DNA of 64,000 bases from Aldersonia sp. NBC_00410 (GTDB lineage Bacteria > Actinomycetota > Actinomycetes > Mycobacteriales > Mycobacteriaceae): assembly GCF_026342035.1 (NCBI RefSeq), contig NZ_JAPENM010000003.1, positions 186,001 through 250,000 of the forward strand. The letters are read 5' to 3'. Positions 37,746 to 47,351 of this stretch are shown in pieces; within the stretch, counting starts at the first letter, position 1, and each line of letters starts with the position of its first letter. Made by a program: the position numbers and the translations under genes. The notes under the pieces are model-generated. The model did no database searches and was not told the DNA's origin. It was given only the letters and a program-made list of their open reading frames with translations.

Positions 37746-40360
37746 ATCCGGGTCAGGTGGTACTGCACGGTCTTCGGTGAGATGAAGAGCTCAGCGGCTA
37801 CCTCGCGGTTGGACATGCCGTTGGCCACCAACACGGCGACAGCCTCCTCCTGGGGTGTCAGTTCCACGTCGTCACTGCTGCCGCGCGGGGTGTGCATGCC
37901 GCCTGCCTTGAGTTCGCGTTCGCAGCGCTGCACGTAGGTGGTTGCCCCGAGCGAGAGATACAGCTCGCGGGCGGTGCCGATGACCTCGTCCGCCGCGCGG
38001 CGCTTACCGGCACGCCGCAACGTCTGCCCATAGGCAAAGTTGATCCGGGCCAGGTCGTAGCGCAATGGCAGCCCTTCCAGTAGCTCGATGGCGGCATCGA
38101 AACTCTCGCGGGCACCGGGAATGTCGCCTGCCGCACCGAGCAACCGGCCCCTGGCGTAGCCAAGGCGAGCTTGTGCCGACCGGTGCTCGCGCTCGGCGGC
38201 CCGCTGCTCGTGTGGCCGCAGCAATTCGTCGGCGTCGTCGAGTCGCCCCTCGATCACCAGCGCATTGGCGAGCACATCCACCCACGGCCAGAATCCCGGT
38301 TCGACCAATCCCGGTGTGCGCTCGGCCATCCGGGTCAGCGGGGTGAGCGTCCTGGCCACCTTCGCGTAATCGGCGGAGGCTTCGGCGAGTTGCGCCTTGG
38401 CCAGCATCGCCGGGATCGCCATGATCGCGTAGTCGGCACCCGCGGCGTCCGCGCTGCGCACCGCGCGCTCGGCCGCGGTCCAATCGCCGCGCAGCGTATG
38501 CACCTGTGCAACCGTCCATTCCAATAGCGGTGTGCCGATCGTGATGCCGCGTCTGCCGGCCAAAGCGAGCGCCTGGCCCGCCGTTTGCAGCGCCCGATCC
38601 CATTCCCCGGTCACGAACTGCACCCGCGCCAACCATGCCAACGCCCAGAGCGTGATCCGGTCCGATCCGCCCAGCTGCGCCATCGACATCGCGGCTTCCA
38701 AATTGGCTCGTGCGGCATCGATCTCGTCGAGTCCGAGTTCGAGCCAGCCGCGGCCCATGGTGAACCGCTGCGCCTGGGCGCCGTGCCCGACCCGCTCGGA
38801 TAGCGTCTCGTACGTCCGCGACGCCTCCCGCGGATGTCCCGACCAGGCCACGCCCAGGCCACGGATCGCGGCGGCCTCGACCCCGGCGGGTGAACTGGAA
38901 CCGGCCAACTCCACGGCGCGGTCGGCCCAGTGCACCAACACATCACCGTCGCAGCGGACCAGGGAGTGCAGCACCAGGCGCTGCGCGATCAGCGCGGCGG
39001 TCTCCGGATCCCGCTCCACGTTGACGATGCCCCACGCGCGGTCGAGCCGGAGCCCGGCCTCGGCGGCGCGGCCACGCAGAATCGCGAGATAGGCAAGAGT
39101 GGCGTTGCGCAAAGGTGTTTCGCGCAGGCTCTCGATGGCGGGAACGAGCGCGCCCGCGCCGACACAGTCCCCGGCGGCGAGCAAGGCGTCCACCGACCGG
39201 GTCAGCCGCTCGTCGCGCAGCAACACTTCAGGCGTGAGCCGGCTCGCCTGCCGGAACAGCCGGGCGGCCTCGCTCCACTCGCCGTCGGCGCCGCGGGCGC
39301 GGGCCAGCCGGTCGAGTTCGTCGGCGAGGGCTGGATCGTCCGCCGAGGTCGCGGCGACGAGGTGATGCAGCCGATGTGCCGGGTCGACAACGATATCGGC
39401 CGCGCGCCGGTGCGCCGCGCCGGCCGCGGCCACGCCCATCAGACCGATCACCGCCGCCCGCGCCACTGGATTGCGCAGCCGGGGTCGCACCTCGGCGGGC
39501 GACACCGCCTCCGGCCGCACCACGATTCCCGTGTCGACGGCCTGATCGATGGCGGCGAAAAGATCGTCGACACCGGACAGTTCGATGAGTGCGGCGGGCG
39601 CATCCTGGTCGAGGATGGCGAGCGCCTCGATGAGCGCGCGGGCGTCCGGCGTGGCACCGTCGAGGCGATCCCGGACGTCGGCAACGACGTACGCCGGCGC
39701 GGTCAGTTCGGCCGCCGGGTTCGACCACACCGATGCGGGCAGTTCGTCGAGCAGGGCAACGACGGCGGCCGGGTTTCCGTCGGTGTGCGCGGCGAGCCGT
39801 TCGGCCATGGCCGGGTGCAGCGCCCGGCCATGGTGGTGCGCGAGTTGCGCCACCGCGGTCGTGTCGAGGCCGCGTAGGCGCAGCTCGGCTACGGCGGGGA
39901 CATCCGTGCGAGCGCGTCCGGTCCGCGTGGCGAGCACCACCAGCACCGGCAGCGCCCGCCGGCGCGCGACGAGTCCGATCAGCACGCGGAGGGTGGCGTC
40001 GTCGGCAAACTCGGCATCGTCCACGACGAGCAGCAGCGGATCGGTGGCCGGCACCCGAGCAGCGATCGTCTCCTCGGCGTCGGAGATCCCAACCTCGCCC
40101 TGCAGCAGCTGCGTCAGCACCGCCCCGGCGTGGTCGGACTCCCACTCGAAAGCCCGCGCCCACATCGCGTTCGGCTTCCCGTATCGGCTGCGGTGCGATT
40201 CGAGCAGCGCGTGCACCACCGCGCTCTTGCCGATCCCCGCGTCGCCGCTGACGATGACGAACGCAGCGCCCGTGTCGGTGACTGCCGCACAGTGCTGCGC
40301 GAGCGCGGCCAGTTCGGCGTCGCGTCCCACACACTCTGCCGCGCGGATCACCCGTCTCAT
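37691..40360 (-). CDS. benR: LuxR/LAL-type ATP-binding regulator, likely BenR
   Basis: An 889 aa large ATP-binding LuxR regulator: an N-terminal AAA/STAND ATPase with Walker A GDAGIGKS (39-46) and Walker B LLLVVDD (about 109-115), a long TPR-like helical middle, and a C-terminal LuxR HTH ([25 protein letters not shown], about 850-875). It starts 22 bases after the benC-D fusion on the same strand and is probably part of the ben operon. In Corynebacterium glutamicum the benzoate genes are followed by a LuxR-type BenR, so the symbol is by analogy. Confidence 0.8.
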   Translation of the reverse strand: MRRVIRAAECVGRDAELAALAQHCAAVTDTGAAFVIVSGDAGIGKSAVVHALLESHRSRYGKPNAMWARAFEWESDHAGAVLTQLLQGEVGISDAEETIAARVPATDPLLLVVDDAEFADDATLRVLIGLVARRRALPVLVVLATRTGRARTDVPAVAELRLRGLDTTAVAQLAHHHGRALHPAMAERLAAHTDGNPAAVVALLDELPASVWSNPAAELTAPAYVVADVRDRLDGATPDARALIEALAILDQDAPAALIELSGVDDLFAAIDQAVDTGIVVRPEAVSPAEVRPRLRNPVARAAVIGLMGVAAAGAAHRRAADIVVDPAHRLHHLVAATSADDPALADELDRLARARGADGEWSEAARLFRQASRLTPEVLLRDERLTRSVDALLAAGDCVGAGALVPAIESLRETPLRNATLAYLAILRGRAAEAGLRLDRAWGIVNVERDPETAALIAQRLVLHSLVRCDGDVLVHWADRAVELAGSSSPAGVEAAAIRGLGVAWSGHPREASRTYETLSERVGHGAQAQRFTMGRGWLELGLDEIDAARANLEAAMSMAQLGGSDRITLWALAWLARVQFVTGEWDRALQTAGQALALAGRRGITIGTPLLEWTVAQVHTLRGDWTAAERAVRSADAAGADYAIMAIPAMLAKAQLAEASADYAKVARTLTPLTRMAERTPGLVEPGFWPWVDVLANALVIEGRLDDADELLRPHEQRAAEREHRSAQARLGYARGRLLGAAGDIPGARESFDAAIELLEGLPLRYDLARINFAYGQTLRRAGKRRAADEVIGTARELYLSLGATTYVQRCERELKAGGMHTPRGSSDDVELTPQEEAVAVLVANGMSNREVAAELFISPKTVQYHLTRIYAKLGLRSRSELAAARR

Positions 40361-40382
40361 GGTAGGGCGGGAGATCGACCCG

Positions 40383-43058
40383 TCAGCCCGGATCGCCGCC
40401 GGCCACCGGCAAGACGCTCCCGGTGATGTAGGATGCCTCGTCGGAGGCGAGGAAGCAGATCGCGGCGGCCTGTTCGTCCAGGGTGCCGTAGCGCTTCAGC
40501 AGTGACGAGTCGATGGTTTGGTCGATATGCGCCTGGAACCACGCTTGTTCGGTCTCGTTCGCCGGCGCCGGGGTGCCACGGGATATCCGGCGTGGGGGCG
40601 CCTCGGTGCCGCCGGGTGCGGTCGCGACCACCCGGATACCGGCGTCGGCGTACTCGACGGCGAGCGACGCGGTGATCGCGTTGATGCCGCCCTTCGCCGC
40701 CGAATACGGAATCCGGTGGATGCCGCGGGTGGCGGCGGACGAGACGTTGACGATGACGCCCGCGCCGCGTTCCACCATCGACGGCAACGCCGCCCGGCAG
40801 GCGTAGAGCGTGGTCATCAGCGAACGGTCGATCTCCGCACGGATCTGGTCGTCGGTGAACTCGGTGAACGGTTTGAAGTTGATCGCGCCACCGACGTTGT
40901 TGATCAGCACGTCGATCCGGCCGAACTTCGACAACGCTTCGCGCACCACATCCGTGGCGCCGTTGTAGGTTTCGAGATCAGCCGTCACGGCGATCGCGTC
41001 CGGGCCGCCGACACCCAGCTCGGAAGACAAGTCGCGCACCAGATCCGACCGGTCGACCAGCACCAGCCGGCCACCTTCGGCGCTGATCCGTCGAGCCGCC
41101 CGCTCGCCGATACCCTGGGCGGCGCCGGTGACGACGACGACCTTGCCGGCGAACCGGCCCGGCGTCACGAACATCGGTCGCCGCGCTTGCGCCGCATCGG
41201 CCATCGCCCGGCGCATGGTTTGCTTCGAGCGGTCGGCGTGCGCGGCGATCAGTGCGCGGGCGGCGGTGCGGTCACCGGCCTCGAACGCCGTGACGATGTC
41301 CACGTGGTCCTGGGCGCACAGCGGATGGCACCACGTCGCGTTGCGCAGCACATCGGTCATGCGACCCTTCACCCCGAGCGCCTTGTACGCCTCGAGCAGA
41401 TGGTCGTTGCCGGTCAGGGTGAACAGATAGTCGTGGAAAGCGGCGTTGGTCTCGGTGTATTCGACCGCGTCGACGAAGCGGTCGCCGTCGACATAGGGGA
41501 CCGTCGCGTCCGCGAGCAGTCGGTAGCCGGCCAGCTGCCTGGTGCTGAGCCGACCGAGCGTCAACTCCAGCGCGCCGAGTTCGAGCGCGGCGCGTGCCTC
41601 GAAGAGGGCGTCGGACTCGTGGATCGCCGGATGCTCCTCGCCGATCTGATAGCCCTGCGAGCCGATCGTGGAGGTCGTTTCCGGCTCGCGGGGTTCCGGC
41701 GCGGCTGGTTCTGCGACCGCCGCGAACAGCTCCTGCCCGGCGATGGACCGGGCGGGGGAGAACACCAATTCGAGGTCGTCGTCGAGCACGGCGCGGGCAG
41801 GCAGGTCGGCCGTCGCCGGGTCCACCGGCCAGAGGTGCTGCCCGGCGATGAGCCGCGCGGTGTCGTCGGCGACGGCCACGGCAGGTGGAGCCTCGGCGGG
41901 CGGGGCTTGTGCTGCCGGGACCCGAGTGGCGTCCGCGGCGGGCGGGACCTCGGTCGGCTCCGGCTTGCCGGGAGCGGCGGCGAGCGCGAATTTCTCGTAG
42001 TAGAACCCGACCGGTTCGATCCCGGCATCACCGACGTGCTTGCGGACGGCCTCCACCATCGGCGGTGGGCCGCACAGGTAGATCGCGACATCGCCGTCGT
42101 AGAGCTGCCCGGGTTCGAGCAGGCTCATCACGTAGCCCTTGTTGGCCGCGGTGCTCGCCGGGTCGGAAACGCAGTGGTTCCAGGTGAATCCGGGCAGGTC
42201 GGCGCCGATCTCTTCGATCCGGTCGATGCCGACCAGGTCTTCGTCGGTGCTGACGCCGTAGATGAGATGGACCTTGCGGCGGATCCCGTCGGCGCGCAGC
42301 TTGCCCAGAATCGACAGGATCGGTGCGAGCCCCGTTCCGCCGGCCAGCAACAGGATCGGCCGGACCGCCTCGCGCAGGAAGAACGAGCCGTGCGGACCGG
42401 TGAACTCGAGCGTGTCGCCGACCGCCGCGCGCTCGGTCAGATACGTCGACATCGCGCCGCCCTCGGTCAGCTTGACGAGGAAGGACAGCTGCGGCTCGTC
42501 GGGTGCGTTGCTGAACGAGTACGAACGGGTGACGTCCGTGCCGGGCACCGCGATGTTCACGTACTGGCCGGGCAGGAAAGCCAATTCGGACCGGTTCGGA
42601 ATCTCCACCGTGAGCGAGACAGTGGTCGAGGACAAGCGCTGCAATTCGACGATGGTGGCGGTGCAGGTGGCAGCCTGCGTCTTGGCGATATCGGATGTGC
42701 TCGCGATCTGCAGGACGAGGTCCGAACGCGGCTTCATCGAACACGGCAGCACGTATCCGGACGCGGCCTCGTCGTCGGACAGCGCGTCCTCGATGTAGGT
42801 GCCGCCGTCGAAGCTGCCCGATTCGCACAACGCCTTGCAGGTGCCGCAGGCACCGTCGCGGCAGTCCAGCGGAATGTTGATGCGCTGCCGATAGGACGCG
42901 TCGGCGACGGTCTGATCCTCACGACAGGTGATGAAGCGGGTGACGCCGTCCTCGAAGCCGAGCGCGATCTGGTGCGTCGGCGCAGCACCACTCGATTCAT
43001 CGGAAGATGTTTTAACAGAGTCGCTTTCACGGATATCGAAATCGTGTGTGATGGTCAT
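40383..43058 (-). CDS. Triple fusion: BenC reductase, FCD sensor-like domain, BenD dehydrogenase
   Basis: An 891 aa single polypeptide covering two consecutive steps. Residues 30-115 are a [2Fe-2S] plant-type ferredoxin (C66, C71, C74, C106). About 130-357 are the FAD/NAD reductase (RSYSFSN at 178, GGTGLAP at 240, YLCGPPPMV at 327) that feeds electrons to BenAB. 358-480 is an Ala/Pro-rich linker. About 482-618 is an FCD domain, normally the ligand-binding half of GntR regulators, with H542, H585 and H607 at metal-ligand positions but no DNA-binding HTH. 629-891 is BenD, an SDR (GAAQGIG, NNVGGA, YSAAKGG) that oxidises the benzoate cis-diol to catechol. An internal ATG at 41174 marks the ancestral benD start but has no ribosome site. 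Confidence 0.92.
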   Translation of the reverse strand: MTITHDFDIRESDSVKTSSDESSGAAPTHQIALGFEDGVTRFITCREDQTVADASYRQRINIPLDCRDGACGTCKALCESGSFDGGTYIEDALSDDEAASGYVLPCSMKPRSDLVLQIASTSDIAKTQAATCTATIVELQRLSSTTVSLTVEIPNRSELAFLPGQYVNIAVPGTDVTRSYSFSNAPDEPQLSFLVKLTEGGAMSTYLTERAAVGDTLEFTGPHGSFFLREAVRPILLLAGGTGLAPILSILGKLRADGIRRKVHLIYGVSTDEDLVGIDRIEEIGADLPGFTWNHCVSDPASTAANKGYVMSLLEPGQLYDGDVAIYLCGPPPMVEAVRKHVGDAGIEPVGFYYEKFALAAAPGKPEPTEVPPAADATRVPAAQAPPAEAPPAVAVADDTARLIAGQHLWPVDPATADLPARAVLDDDLELVFSPARSIAGQELFAAVAEPAAPEPREPETTSTIGSQGYQIGEEHPAIHESDALFEARAALELGALELTLGRLSTRQLAGYRLLADATVPYVDGDRFVDAVEYTETNAAFHDYLFTLTGNDHLLEAYKALGVKGRMTDVLRNATWCHPLCAQDHVDIVTAFEAGDRTAARALIAAHADRSKQTMRRAMADAAQARRPMFVTPGRFAGKVVVVTGAAQGIGERAARRISAEGGRLVLVDRSDLVRDLSSELGVGGPDAIAVTADLETYNGATDVVREALSKFGRIDVLINNVGGAINFKPFTEFTDDQIRAEIDRSLMTTLYACRAALPSMVERGAGVIVNVSSAATRGIHRIPYSAAKGGINAITASLAVEYADAGIRVVATAPGGTEAPPRRISRGTPAPANETEQAWFQAHIDQTIDSSLLKRYGTLDEQAAAICFLASDEASYITGSVLPVAGGDPG

Positions 43059-43069
43059 GTGGCACCCGC

Positions 43070-43612
43070 TCAGATGTGGTAGATATCCACCACGTGGTGG
43101 ATGTAGTCGTTCTTCAGGACCACCGTCTTGCGCCGGATCAGCGGCTGGTCACCGGCGAAGTCGATGGTGTAGAACGAGGTCCCGTAATACGGGTCGATGG
43201 TCTTGTAGCGGAAATACATGGTGTGCCAGTTGAACCGGATATCCACGATGTCGCCGCGGCGCTCGATCACTTCGACGTTGGCGATGTTGTGGCTGGTCCG
43301 GGGCTCGGGTAGCGATGTCGCCGAAGAGCGTTCGGTACGGATACGGAACACCCGGTCCTCGAGTCCACCCTTGTTGGCGTAGTAGATCAGCGAGATGTCG
43401 CGCTGCGGATCCTCGACGAGGCGGTCGTTGTCGTCCCAGGACGGCATCCAGTAGACGACGTCGTCGGCGTAACACTCGAGCCATTTCTCGAATTCACGAT
43501 CGTCGAGATAGCGGGCCTCGCGGTAGAGAAACTGCTCGATCACGTTCTGGGTGATGAGCTTGCCGCCGACGGTATCGGCCGAGCCGGGCGTGGTGGGCTG
43601 TGCGGTGGTCAT
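43070..43612 (-). CDS. benB: Benzoate 1,2-dioxygenase beta subunit BenB
   Basis: A 180 aa small subunit of the ring-hydroxylating dioxygenase, with the cystatin/NTF2-like fold that holds the alpha trimer together. Landmarks are FLYREARYLDDREFEKWLEC, YWMPSWDDND and the C-terminal LKNDYIHHVVDIYHI. ATG 43612 is chosen because AAGGAG lies eight bases upstream inside the end of benA; the longer open frame into benA is not real. Gaps of 4 and 11 bases to benA and benC-D show one transcript. Confidence 0.95.
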   Translation of the reverse strand: MTTAQPTTPGSADTVGGKLITQNVIEQFLYREARYLDDREFEKWLECYADDVVYWMPSWDDNDRLVEDPQRDISLIYYANKGGLEDRVFRIRTERSSATSLPEPRTSHNIANVEVIERRGDIVDIRFNWHTMYFRYKTIDPYYGTSFYTIDFAGDQPLIRRKTVVLKNDYIHHVVDIYHI

Positions 43613-43616
43613 CGGT

Positions 43617-45023
43617 TCAGCTCCTTGCCTCTGCGCCGGCGGCGCTTTCTTCGCTGGCCAGTGCGTGTTGCATGGTCTCGAGCCAGTACCCGTGCTGGAC
43701 CGGGTACAGCCCCTCGTCCTCGTTCTTGACACCGGCCGAGATCACGCCGTGCATATCGAGGGACTCGGCGACCTCGTCCGGCCCGGACAGCCAGTGCTGC
43801 GCGCCGCGGCTCATGTCGTTCCAGGGCGCGGCCTCGGCCCGGAAGGTCAACTGGCAGGACCGGAATTCCTCCAGGTCGTCGGGTGTGGCCATGCCGGAGG
43901 CGTTGAAGAAGTCCTCGTACTGCCGGATCCGGTGTGCGCGTGCCGTATCGCTTTCGCCTTTGGGTGCGATGCAGTAGATGGTGACTTCGGTCTTGTCCGG
44001 TGCGATCGGGCGAAAGTGCCGGATCTGCGTCGAAAACTGGTCCATCAGATAGACATTCGGGTAGAGGCACAGGTTGCGCGAGCCGCGCACCATGAAGTCG
44101 CCCTTGGCGTCGCCAAACTTTTCCTTGAGCAGGTCGAGTTTGTCGAAGAGTGGACGGTCCTGTGGGTTGGCCGCCCAGGTCCACAGGCAGAGGTGGCCGT
44201 TCGGGTAGGACCAGTAGCCCCCGCCCGACTTGCCCCAGCCGCCCGCGTCGAGCGCCTTGGTTTCGTTCTTCGACTCACCGGTGCCGCGCCGGGACGTGGT
44301 TGCCGCGTAGTTCCAGTGCGTCGCGGTGACGTGGTAGCCGTCGGCGCCGTTCTCGGCCTGCACTTTCCAGTTGCCGTCGTAGGTGTAGCTCGATGATCCG
44401 CGCAATACCTCCAGGCCCTCGGGCGACTGGTCGACGAGCATGTCGATGATCTTGGTGGTGTCGCCGAGGTGCTCGGCGAGGGTGGTGACGTCGGGGTTGA
44501 GGCTGCCGAACAGGAAGCCGCGGTAGTTTTCGAAACGGGCGACCTTGGTCAGGTTGTGTGACCCGTTGACGTCGAAGGTGTCCGGGTAGCCGGCGCCGTC
44601 GGGGTCTTTCACCTTGAGCAGCGTGCCGTCGTTGCGGAACGTCCAGCCGTGGAACGGGCAGGTCAGCGTCATCCGGTTGTCGGTTTTGCGGCGGCAGATC
44701 ATGGCGCCGCGGTGCGCGCAGGCGTTGATCAGCAGGTGCACCTCGCCCTGCTTGTCCCGGGTGATCACCACGGGCTGGCGGCCCATATAAGTGGTGAAGT
44801 AGTCGCCCGGGTTCGGCAGCTGGCTCTCGTGCGCCAGGTAGAGCCAGTTGCCCTCGAAGATGTGTTTCATCTCGAGTTCGAAGATCTCCTGGTCGGTGAA
44901 GATTCGACGGTTGGCGCGGTAGATGCCGGCCTGCCGGTCGTCGATCACCGCGTCGGAGAGCACCGACGAGACGTGGCCCAGGTGGGTGGGGAGCGGTGTC
45001 GGATGGGCGGGTGCGGTGGTCAT
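43617..45023 (-). CDS. benA: Benzoate 1,2-dioxygenase alpha subunit BenA
   Basis: A 468 aa Rieske oxygenase subunit that dihydroxylates benzoate to the 1,2-cis-diol-1-carboxylate. The Rieske [2Fe-2S] ligands are C102, H104, C122 and H125 (CAHRG, CPFHGW). The mononuclear iron site has D228, H231 and H236 ([11 protein letters not shown]), with D228 as the electron bridge between subunits. The ATG at 45023 follows GGAGGAGAT. It is the first gene of benAB-CD-benR and faces a LysR gene across a 225-base promoter region. Confidence 0.95.
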   Translation of the reverse strand: MTTAPAHPTPLPTHLGHVSSVLSDAVIDDRQAGIYRANRRIFTDQEIFELEMKHIFEGNWLYLAHESQLPNPGDYFTTYMGRQPVVITRDKQGEVHLLINACAHRGAMICRRKTDNRMTLTCPFHGWTFRNDGTLLKVKDPDGAGYPDTFDVNGSHNLTKVARFENYRGFLFGSLNPDVTTLAEHLGDTTKIIDMLVDQSPEGLEVLRGSSSYTYDGNWKVQAENGADGYHVTATHWNYAATTSRRGTGESKNETKALDAGGWGKSGGGYWSYPNGHLCLWTWAANPQDRPLFDKLDLLKEKFGDAKGDFMVRGSRNLCLYPNVYLMDQFSTQIRHFRPIAPDKTEVTIYCIAPKGESDTARAHRIRQYEDFFNASGMATPDDLEEFRSCQLTFRAEAAPWNDMSRGAQHWLSGPDEVAESLDMHGVISAGVKNEDEGLYPVQHGYWLETMQHALASEESAAGAEARS

Positions 45024-45113
45024 GGGATCTCCTCCGGTTTATGCGTTCATTGCACCGTCGCACGCAGTGTCGGCCGTCACACTAGGGGAATTGCCAGTCC
45101 TGACCTGGGCACT

Positions 45114-45138
45114 TATTGATAAAGAGCATCGATCAATA
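45114..45138. promoter_or_regulatory. Candidate LysR box between benA and the cat-linked LysR gene
   Basis: TATTGAT at 45114-45120 and ATCAATA at 45132-45138 form a perfect 7-bp dyad with an 11-base spacer, a classic LysR recognition geometry. It lies in the divergent promoter, about 90 bases from benA and 110 bases from the LysR start. It suggests that the cat regulator also controls benA. Confidence 0.6.
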
Positions 45139-45248
45139 GAGCGAAACTATGTCCTTGTCATGTATGTATCTCGGTCGTAGCGTGATTGTCACGTGGCGCC
45201 GATCACAGTACGGCGGACACCCACTAGTGCAGAGAGTGCAGACACCTC

Positions 45249-46184
45249 ATGGAGCTTCGTCACCTTCGCTACTTCGCAGCGGTGGCCGAGACCTGCCATT
45301 TCGGGCGGGCGGCCGCACAGTTGCACGTGGCCCAGCCGGCGCTCTCGTATGCGATTCGCCAGCTCGAAACCGAACTCGACGTTGCGCTGTTCACCCGGAC
45401 CACGCGGCAGGTGACCCCGACGGTCGCAGGCGAGTACCTGTACGGCGAGGTGCGGCGCATCCTCACCGAGGTCGACGAGGCAGTGCGCGGGGTGCGGCGC
45501 ATCGCAGCCGGACGCAGCGGTCTCGTGCGCGTCGGCCTCACCGGCACCGCGGCCTTCTCCCATCTGCCGCGCATCGCGCGCGTCGTCAAGCGTGAGCTGC
45601 CGGACGTTGCGCTGCATATTCGCGCCGACATGCTGACCCCCGAGCAGTCCGAGTGCCTGCGCACCGGATCCCTCGACATCGGGTTGCTGCGCCCACCGGC
45701 CATCGGCGACGACATCGAAATCCGCACCATCGACGTCGAGCCGCTCGTGCTCGCCGTGCCGGTCGATCACCGGTTGGCGGTCGAACCCGTCGTGTCGATG
45801 ACCGACCTGCGCAACGAACCGTTCGTGATGTACGGCAATCGCGACTCAGCGGTGAACGAAGCGGTCATCCGCAGTTGCCGGGAGGCGGGTTTCGCCCCGC
45901 AGCGCGAACATGACGCCGCGGGCACCGCCGTGCTGCTCGCGCTGGTGACCGCCGGCCTCGGCATCGCGGTCGTGCCCGGTTCGGTGCGCGCACTCCCGCT
46001 CGACGGCCTGGTCGTCCGCGAACTCGTCGACGCGGGCACCGTCGACCTTGCGCTGGCCTGGCGCCGCGACACCGACAACCCGGTCGTCGATGCCGTGGTC
46101 GCCGTCGTGGCCGCCGCATTCGAAACCGGAGCGATCTCGGCGAACCTGCCGGACGCGCCGCTGCATTCTGGAGGTTTGCTGTGA
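45249..46184 (+). CDS. LysR-family regulator of the cat (and probably ben) genes
   Basis: A 311 aa LysR regulator (MELRHLRYFAAVAETCHFGRAAAQLHVAQPALSYAIRQLE) with an effector domain like CatM/BenM/CatR, which respond to cis,cis-muconate and in some cases benzoate. It overlaps catB by GTGA and leads the regulator-catB-catA-catC operon, so it is coexpressed with its targets. Several Rhodococcus cat clusters instead use an IclR-type regulator, so the LysR choice is notable. Confidence 0.9.
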   Translation: MELRHLRYFAAVAETCHFGRAAAQLHVAQPALSYAIRQLETELDVALFTRTTRQVTPTVAGEYLYGEVRRILTEVDEAVRGVRRIAAGRSGLVRVGLTGTAAFSHLPRIARVVKRELPDVALHIRADMLTPEQSECLRTGSLDIGLLRPPAIGDDIEIRTIDVEPLVLAVPVDHRLAVEPVVSMTDLRNEPFVMYGNRDSAVNEAVIRSCREAGFAPQREHDAAGTAVLLALVTAGLGIAVVPGSVRALPLDGLVVRELVDAGTVDLALAWRRDTDNPVVDAVVAVVAAAFETGAISANLPDAPLHSGGLL

Positions 46185-47284
46185 AGATCACCCGGGTCGA
46201 GGCGATCCCGTTCGCCATTCCCTACTCGAAACCGCTGAAGTTCGCCTCCGGCGAGGTGGCCGTCGCCGAACACGTACTGGTGCGGGTGCATACCGACGAC
46301 GGCATCGTGGGCATCGCCGAGGCGCCTGCCCGTCCGTTCACCTACGGCGAGACTCAGCGCGGCATCGTCGCGGTGATCGAAGACGTGTTCACCGCGCAGG
46401 TGGTCGGCCTGCCGCTGCTCGAACGCGAAGTGGTGCGCGGCCGGCTCGCCCGGACCATCGGCAATCCGACCGCCAAAGCGGCCATCGACATGGCGATCTG
46501 GGACGCGCTCGGGCAGACGCTCGAATTGCCGGTCGCCGATCTGCTCGGTGGATTCACCGACCGGTTGCGGGTCAGCCACATGCTCGGCTTCGACACCCCG
46601 GACAAGATGGTCGCCGACGCCGAGCGGATGCGAGACACCTTCGGCATCAGCACCTTCAAGGTGAAGGTCGGTCGCAGGCCGGTCACCCTGGACACCGCGG
46701 TGGTGCGGGCGCTGCGCGAACGCTTCGGCAGCGAGGTCGAGCTCTACGTCGATGGCAACCGCGGCTGGACGGCGTCGGAGTCGCAGCGCGCGATGGCCGA
46801 GATGGCCGATCTCGACCTGCTTTTCGCCGAGGAGTTGTGTCCCGCCGATGATGTGCTCGGCCGCCGCTGGCTCGTGCAGAAGCTCGACATTCCGTTCATC
46901 GCCGACGAGTCGGTGCCGACCGCCGCGGACGTGACCCGTGAGGTGCTCGCCGGCGCGGCAACCGCGATCAGCATCAAAACCGCGCGGACCGGGTTCACCG
47001 ATTCGCAGCGCATCCACCACCTGGCCGAGGGGATGGGGCTCGAAGTGGTGATGGGCAACCAGATCGACGGGCAGATCGGCACGGCGTGCACCCTCGCGTT
47101 CGGCTCGGCCTACGCGCTCACCTCACGCCGGGCGGGCGAACTGTCCAACTTCCTCGACATGAGCGACGACCTGCTCACCGAACCGCTGCAGATCCGCAAC
47201 GGATATCTGCACCGTCCACCCGGCGCCGGAATCGGTATCCGGGTGGATCCCGACAAGCTCACCCGCTACCGAAGCGACCGCTGA
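46181..47284 (+). CDS. catB: Muconate cycloisomerase CatB
   Basis: A 367 aa enolase-superfamily enzyme converting cis,cis-muconate to muconolactone. The catalytic KxK is K160-V-K162. Metal ligands are D191 (YVDGNRG), the Glu of LFAEEL (about 217) and D242 (IADES), and the opposite base is K266 (ISIKTART). The GTG start overlaps the LysR gene by four bases, with GGAGG upstream. The order catB-catA-catC is typical of actinobacteria. Confidence 0.95.
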   Translation: MKITRVEAIPFAIPYSKPLKFASGEVAVAEHVLVRVHTDDGIVGIAEAPARPFTYGETQRGIVAVIEDVFTAQVVGLPLLEREVVRGRLARTIGNPTAKAAIDMAIWDALGQTLELPVADLLGGFTDRLRVSHMLGFDTPDKMVADAERMRDTFGISTFKVKVGRRPVTLDTAVVRALRERFGSEVELYVDGNRGWTASESQRAMAEMADLDLLFAEELCPADDVLGRRWLVQKLDIPFIADESVPTAADVTREVLAGAATAISIKTARTGFTDSQRIHHLAEGMGLEVVMGNQIDGQIGTACTLAFGSAYALTSRRAGELSNFLDMSDDLLTEPLQIRNGYLHRPPGAGIGIRVDPDKLTRYRSDR

Positions 47285-47351
47285 GCGATCCCCGTACAGC
47301 TCCCTCCCTCGTCAACAGCCTTGCGAGGAAAGAACAATCAAGGAGAACGCA

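Noticed and set aside
40383-41174. Separate benD gene starting at ATG 41174
   Set aside because: Considered because the domain starts there, but no ribosome-binding site precedes it and the frame is continuous with benC, so a fusion is the simpler reading.
40518-43082. 854-codon frame antisense to the benC-D fusion
   Set aside because: A shadow created by third-position GC bias; no recognisable motif and no ribosome site.
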